From positions 23,581,315 through 23,645,314 of the forward strand of contig CAKAKS010000039.1 of the NCBI GenBank assembly GCA_916700875.1: a DNA stretch of 64,000 nucleotides, written 5' to 3'. The notes under the pieces were generated by a model, which saw only the letters and a list, made by a program, of their open reading frames with translations, had not been told where the DNA came from and did not search any database. Shown here piece by piece: positions 59,253 through 64,000 of the stretch. The stretch comes from Sebastes aleutianus. Taxonomy: Eukaryota > Chordata > Actinopteri > Perciformes > Sebastidae. Positions within the stretch are counted from its first letter, which is position 1. Each line of letters starts with the position of its first letter. The position numbers and the translations under genes are program-made.

Positions 59253-60370
59253 TAGGGCTGGGACGATTCACCTATCTCCCGATTTGATACTATCACGATA
59301 CTTGGGTGCCAATTCGATATATATTGTGATTTTTAAGTATTGCGATTCTACAAGTATTGCGATTCGATACTGGGATTCATTGCGATGTTTGTTAACTTTT
59401 TTAACACTAGACTATAGGGAAAATGTTGAATCATACACTTCTAGGGACTTTTACTTAGGAAAATATCTATATTAGTACAGTTAAAATGTTTGAATTTTTT
59501 TTTCATTGTCAGGCATTATTTTTTTCTCTCCCAGCAACCCAAGAATCAAAGAATAAAGACATTTCCATCACAAATAAGTGGTATTTTCTTTTTAATTTAC
59601 GAGGGACATGTAATGTTTTATACTTCTGCTGAATGTAATCAATCAATCTTATTTCCATATATGTATTTTGTATATACAGTTCCCTTTGTTAACACCTTAT
59701 TTTGAAAACTGGAGGTAGTCACACGTGTATACTTTCGCTAACTTCGCCAAGTCTGTCGCTAGCCCTCTGTAGCTCTCCCGTCAGGTCCGTTTTCTTTATA
59801 CAGCCATGGTCAGCTCCATCGGGGATGTTTCAATGCATTTAACATAGATGTCAGTATATGGGTGCTCTACATTTTTGGCGTCAGCTGATTTGACCACGGA
59901 GATGCGAGTGATGGCTGGCTTGACCAGATGTTACCGCGATACGATAACGTTTCCCGTCCATGACAGAGTTAGCATGCAGCTTTAGGCATGATGTCTAGCT
60001 CTGCTTTTCCTGGCAATGTGTGAAACCCAAAGTGTTTCCATACTTTACTGTATGTGTAGTGTTGTTTACCCCTTTGGATTTAATATGCAAGGGTGCAGGT
60101 CGTATCCACGCAGACCCTCCGTCGTTTCCTGCTTTGTCGTTTTGGCTCACTGCAGCCGGCTGTGTTGTGTTTTATTTTGGTGACGGATACTGAACGGATA
60201 TGACGTCACATTACTCAGACTACAACAATAAAAGCGGTAACTTCCTTCTACCGCCGCATAGACTCAAATGAAGCAAATATATCGATTCTGGCATTAAAAG
60301 AATTTATTTCAAAATCGTAAAAAAAAAAATCACGATACATAAGGGAAACGATTTTTTTCCCCCACCCGTA
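59253..60370. mobile_element. hAT-like element, copy B, with perfect 8-bp duplication
   Basis: The ends TAGGGCTGGGACGATTCAC and GATTTTTTTCCCCCACCCGTA are imperfect inverted repeats, flanked by ACAGATGC at 59245-59252 and again at 60371-60378. The left end has tandem CGAT/GATAC motifs. It shares most of its length with copy A at 43533-45781 and provides the empty site for the LINE there. It is 1118 bp with no intact transposase. Confidence 0.88.
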
Positions 60371-60617
60371 ACAGATGCCTTTTTTAAATTTGTAAGCTCT
60401 GAATTCAGTTGATGTGGGCTTCAATGTGAATTGCCCCTGTGCCTTCAGAAGGTCAAAACCAGATGAAAGAATTGCAGTATTTTTCCTAAAGTGATTTGTA
60501 ACCGTTTTGGAAGGAACACACAAACGTTGTCATCCTGTCTGTGGGGGCGTCAAATTTACAGGACAAACAATGTATTTTGTCATTTTATTTTTAGGGACTT
60601 GTTGAAATCTTCCCCTT

Positions 60618-60653
60618 ACACACACACACACACACACGCACACACACACACGC

Positions 60654-60748
<95 letters not shown>
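60618..60748. repeat. Long (CA)n microsatellite
   Basis: 131 bp of CA repeats with a few CG interruptions in the first third. It produces long His/Thr and Val/Cys frames on the two strands that are not genes. Confidence 0.97.
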
Positions 60749-60750
<2 letters not shown>

Positions 60751-61489
60751 GTGAGAAGGCACTAAACCGTGTGATAAAGTTGCTCATAGATTGATCCGTT
60801 GTCTGTTTCACTCAGCAGGTTCTGGTCAGACCTCCCTCTTCTGTTGCAAATGTGTCCAAGTCTTCTTATCATCATTATGACTCACTGTCAATTTTGGTAC
60901 AGTGTTTTCTGAACTTATTGTGAGCAATTATGTCAGATGTGATGACAAGCAAATGTTCAAAACATAGCATGTGGGTGGGTAAGCAGTGACATCTGTATAA
61001 TTAACTTATTGTTGCACATTTGTGGGAGGCACAAATAGTGTCAGCGTTACGTCACTTCATGGCATTCTATACCGTAGGAGTCGGAAATTAATTGATGGTA
61101 TGTACTATTCAGACACACTTTGACAATTAAATTAGCAGAAAAATTAAATTGTATTCATATTACAGTATCTGGCATTTGCAGATTCTCTCTGCTCCCAATC
61201 TTGATCTGAATCATGGAGACACAAGTTGCAGCCCAATAGTTATATTCTTTTTAAACAAAAGTGCTACATACAGTTGCATACTCTAAAAAGATTAAGATAC
61301 AATTTAAACATTTAGATAAACATTTACAACCTGCATGATTATCTGACTGCTCATGTTCGTTGCCTTGTTGGACCTCCTGTCAGCGATATTGCCATGCTCC
61401 AAGATCTCAGCAACTACTTTGGTAAATATGTTGTTATCATGCCAAAACATAAATCCAGTTTGTGACAAACCATATTTAATAACACCATA
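60749..61489. other. Gene-free stretch
   Basis: A/T-rich, nothing recognised. Confidence 0.4.
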
Positions 61490-61497
61490 CACCTCAT

Positions 61498-62176
61498 TAG
61501 GGCTGCACAATTAATCAAATAATATATATATTTTTAATTAATATATTTTGGCCCAGAATTAAGTGAAGATGATCGACTGTTATATTGACATTTAAAATGC
61601 ATTCTCCGCTCATAGAAAAAACTCTGCTGCGTATCAAATCAAGCGCTTCTTAAACAGCCAGCCACCAGGGGGCGATCCAGATGTTTTGGCTTCACTTTTG
61701 GGGAGCTGTCATGCTGCTGCGTGTGCATCCTACAGCAGCAGCCTGTGAAAAACGTTCCTGAATGTTGCAGCTGCAGTCCAGAGTTGAAGAGTAATATAGT
61801 GTATTATAGTACTCGTTTCGCCCGTCTGATCTCTGTTGTATTATACAAAATGCAATGAATCCAGGTGAAGAAGAACCTTATTTTAAGTCTATTTTGATGC
61901 AAAGATTTGTAATGAACAGGACGGTAGCACAACGTGAAAGCGAAAGTGAAAGTGAAAGCAATGCTCTGTTGATTTAATTTTGAGTAAATTATTTTGGTAC
62001 TATTTTATTTCGCTTTTACGAGATGCAATGTGATTTGTACATTAACAAGGAATGTAGTACAACATGTAAGTGAAAGCAGCGCTCTGTATATTTAAATATG
62101 AAAGTGCAATAAAATATGTTGTGAATGAATAATCGTGACCTCAATATTGATCAAAATAATTGTGATTATTGCCCTA
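61498..62176. mobile_element. Non-autonomous hAT-like transposon (679 bp)
   Basis: The ends TAGGGCTGCACAATTAATC and ATTGTGATTATTGCCCTA are inverted repeats of the hAT TAGGGCTG type. The flanks CACCTCAT and CACAGCTT agree at five of eight positions, so the duplication is decayed or chance. The inside carries GTGAAAGCGAAAGTGAAAG-type runs. No transposase. Confidence 0.65.
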
Positions 62177-63685
62177 CACAGCTTTCCTTTCATGGTTTCC
62201 TTTATTATTTTTGCATAATATCCCTTGAAAGCAGAGTTTAGATGATGACCTGTTGAAAGTTTGGACAATCTCTTCATCTCCATCATAGAAACTTGCTAAA
62301 TGTATTTTTTAGCCTGGAGCAGCACTTTCTGTTCCACCGGAAAAGGTCAAATTAATTTATATAATTTTTTAAAACCCTAACCGGCTTAAGTTCAACGGGG
62401 AGTTATTGATAGCTGGTGTATATGCAGAGTGATGGGTAACAATACACAAAGAATCAGAAATGGATTGGGGTTCATACATTGGATATCGATCCATTAAAAA
62501 TGGGATATGCTTGGTGTTGCAGCCGTTGTACTGCACCTCGATGCAGAGCGCTAAGTGAAGCTATAACTCAACGGTGTAGCTGTAAAATACACCTTCACAG
62601 CTATACCTTGTATATCTCTTTCAGTATGAGAATATTTCAACATCATTCTATGAAACCATAACCCAAAGGTTACCTCCGTATTGATGTTGTGTCTGTACAT
62701 GTTAGTCTCATGCTCCCTTGTGCTTTAGTGCTGTTGTTGACAGTGTTTCATCGAGAGCTAGTGGCATCTTGACTTGTGCATCTATTCCTGGTGTGTATTT
62801 ACCTCACAGAGTTGTTTACTACAGTCGTTCCTCCTGGTGAATACAATGTTTTTTGCTTCTCATCCAGTGTTCGAGAATTGTTGAAGGACCCAAGGCTACG
62901 TGTCCCAATATTCTCTTGGAACTACCTTTTCCCCAAACAGCTGCTTTCATTGGTTTGGTCCAGGTTGATACATCTTTGCTCAGTAAACCTGTGGCTGAAA
63001 GCTTTGGGACCACGCGTAATCCCTCGAGGGTCTCAGTGAAACTCTTACAGCTAATAGGTTCACATAGTTCTACAATATTTGACTTGTTTTTAAGGGTAGA
63101 TGGGTTTTCTCAACATGTTCACTAGAAAGAAATCCGTCCCCACGGCAGGTGAGCATGGTTTAAGGCTGGCTTAAAACTTTTCACTCTGGCTTTCAGGTTT
63201 CTCATGCTTCTGAGGACCTTGTGTCTGAAACAGAACATTAACTCTGGTCTCGTCTCACATATTACAATCTTAGGTCTCGACTAAATGAGTCCATTTTTTT
63301 TTTTTTTTTGGTGGCCTAGTTTGCTCATCCCTGTATATATTTTTTCCCTTGAAGTTTACAGGGTGTAAATCAAACTGAACAGGAGAGGATGCCAAATACA
63401 TTATAGTTCCCCAGGGAGTACACGAAACTTTCAAATATCTCTGTTTGATTTTTGTGAGAATCAAACAGTAACATTACTGCTTTCTGGGCAGACCTGCTAT
63501 AGCAGAAGGGCCAGAAAAGAGCCGTCTTTTTGCTGTAATTACTGAATGCCTGTGGTGGAAGGTAACCAAGCTCTGGATTTAACTCATTTGAGAATATGGC
63601 TTTATGGCTGCACATTACTTTTTTTGGGGTTTATGACTTAACTGTTAGGAGACCTCCATTAGACACGCACTACATTTCTGAGTAG
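62177..63685. other. Gene-free stretch
   Basis: Short frames only. A T19 run lies at 63291-63309. Nothing recognised. Confidence 0.4.
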
Positions 63686-63760
63686 GCATGTCACGAGAAC
63701 TGATATTTTGGAACAGAGTCGATGCTAAAATTCTGAAAATGTGACAGTACTTGTTTTTAT
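63686..63760. mobile_element. Left-end fragment of the 48.4-kb hAT-like family
   Basis: TAGGCATGTCACGAGAACTG matches the left end at 48356-48375 with one mismatch, and a further ~55 bp align loosely before similarity stops. Confidence 0.65.
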
Positions 63761-64000
63761 TATACCCCCGCAATGTATTCGGGTCCGTCCTTCCATCCGT
63801 TCACGCATCACACTTTTGTTTCCGGAGTAGAACTCAGAAACCTAGGAACTTCAAATTCAGTTTGATGGTTGACAGTGTGATCTAGTTGAAAAAGTTGAGC
63901 ACATTTGGGGGTTGGATGTCCAGGGTGCCCGTTAGTTAATTAGTTAATGCCCATTAATTCCATTAGTTCCAAAAGGGCAAAACCTTTGGCCATACTTTAG
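63761..64000. repeat. Possible dispersed repeat running off the window
   Basis: TACCCCCGCAATGTATTCGG with GTCCGTCCTTCCATCCGTTC resembles a fish repeat that encodes nothing. The window edge truncates it and there is no second copy here. Confidence 0.35.

Noticed and set aside
60491..60811. His/Thr-rich and Val/Cys-rich frames
   Set aside because: They are translations of the (CA)n microsatellite.

Overview
This is vertebrate nuclear DNA from a ray-finned fish, most likely a percomorph-type teleost. The coding sequence of the recombinase gene rag1 is interrupted by introns (in mammals it is intronless). rag1 and rag2 lie tail to tail about 2.6 kb apart, and the flanks are full of small non-autonomous DNA transposons, tRNA-derived SINEs and 5'-truncated LINEs typical of teleosts. 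I did not assign a species.

Layout: 1-9.7 kb is gene-free, with repeat fragments, TTAA-type MITEs and two copies of an inverted-repeat element at 7.7 and 8.8 kb. 9.9-17.2 kb is rag1 on the + strand: a TATA-type promoter near 9934, a non-coding 5' exon, and three coding exons (11488-11825, 11911-13028, 13850-15597) encoding 1067 aa, then a long 3' UTR. 17.2-20.9 kb is rag2 on the - strand: coding exon 18203-19804 (533 aa), a predicted intron and a non-coding first exon ending at 20803. Its 3' UTR holds three old, degenerate tandem copies of a ~300-bp unit. 21-64 kb has no recognisable complete gene. One CpG-rich stretch near 26.7 kb looks like the first coding exon of an unrecognised gene. The rest is gene-free sequence carrying a broken Tc1-like transposon with 208-bp terminal repeats (35832-37434), at least six hAT-like elements (several with 8-bp target duplications), a LINE fragment nested in one of them, SINEs, a 27-bp minisatellite and microsatellites.

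The two genes work as one system. RAG1 (DDE catalytic core, RING and nonamer-binding regions) and RAG2 (kelch propeller, acidic hinge, PHD finger) form the V(D)J recombinase that assembles antigen-receptor genes in lymphocytes. All catalytic and key binding residues I checked are present, so both genes appear functional. The recombinase is known to descend from a transposon, and here it sits among many dead ones.
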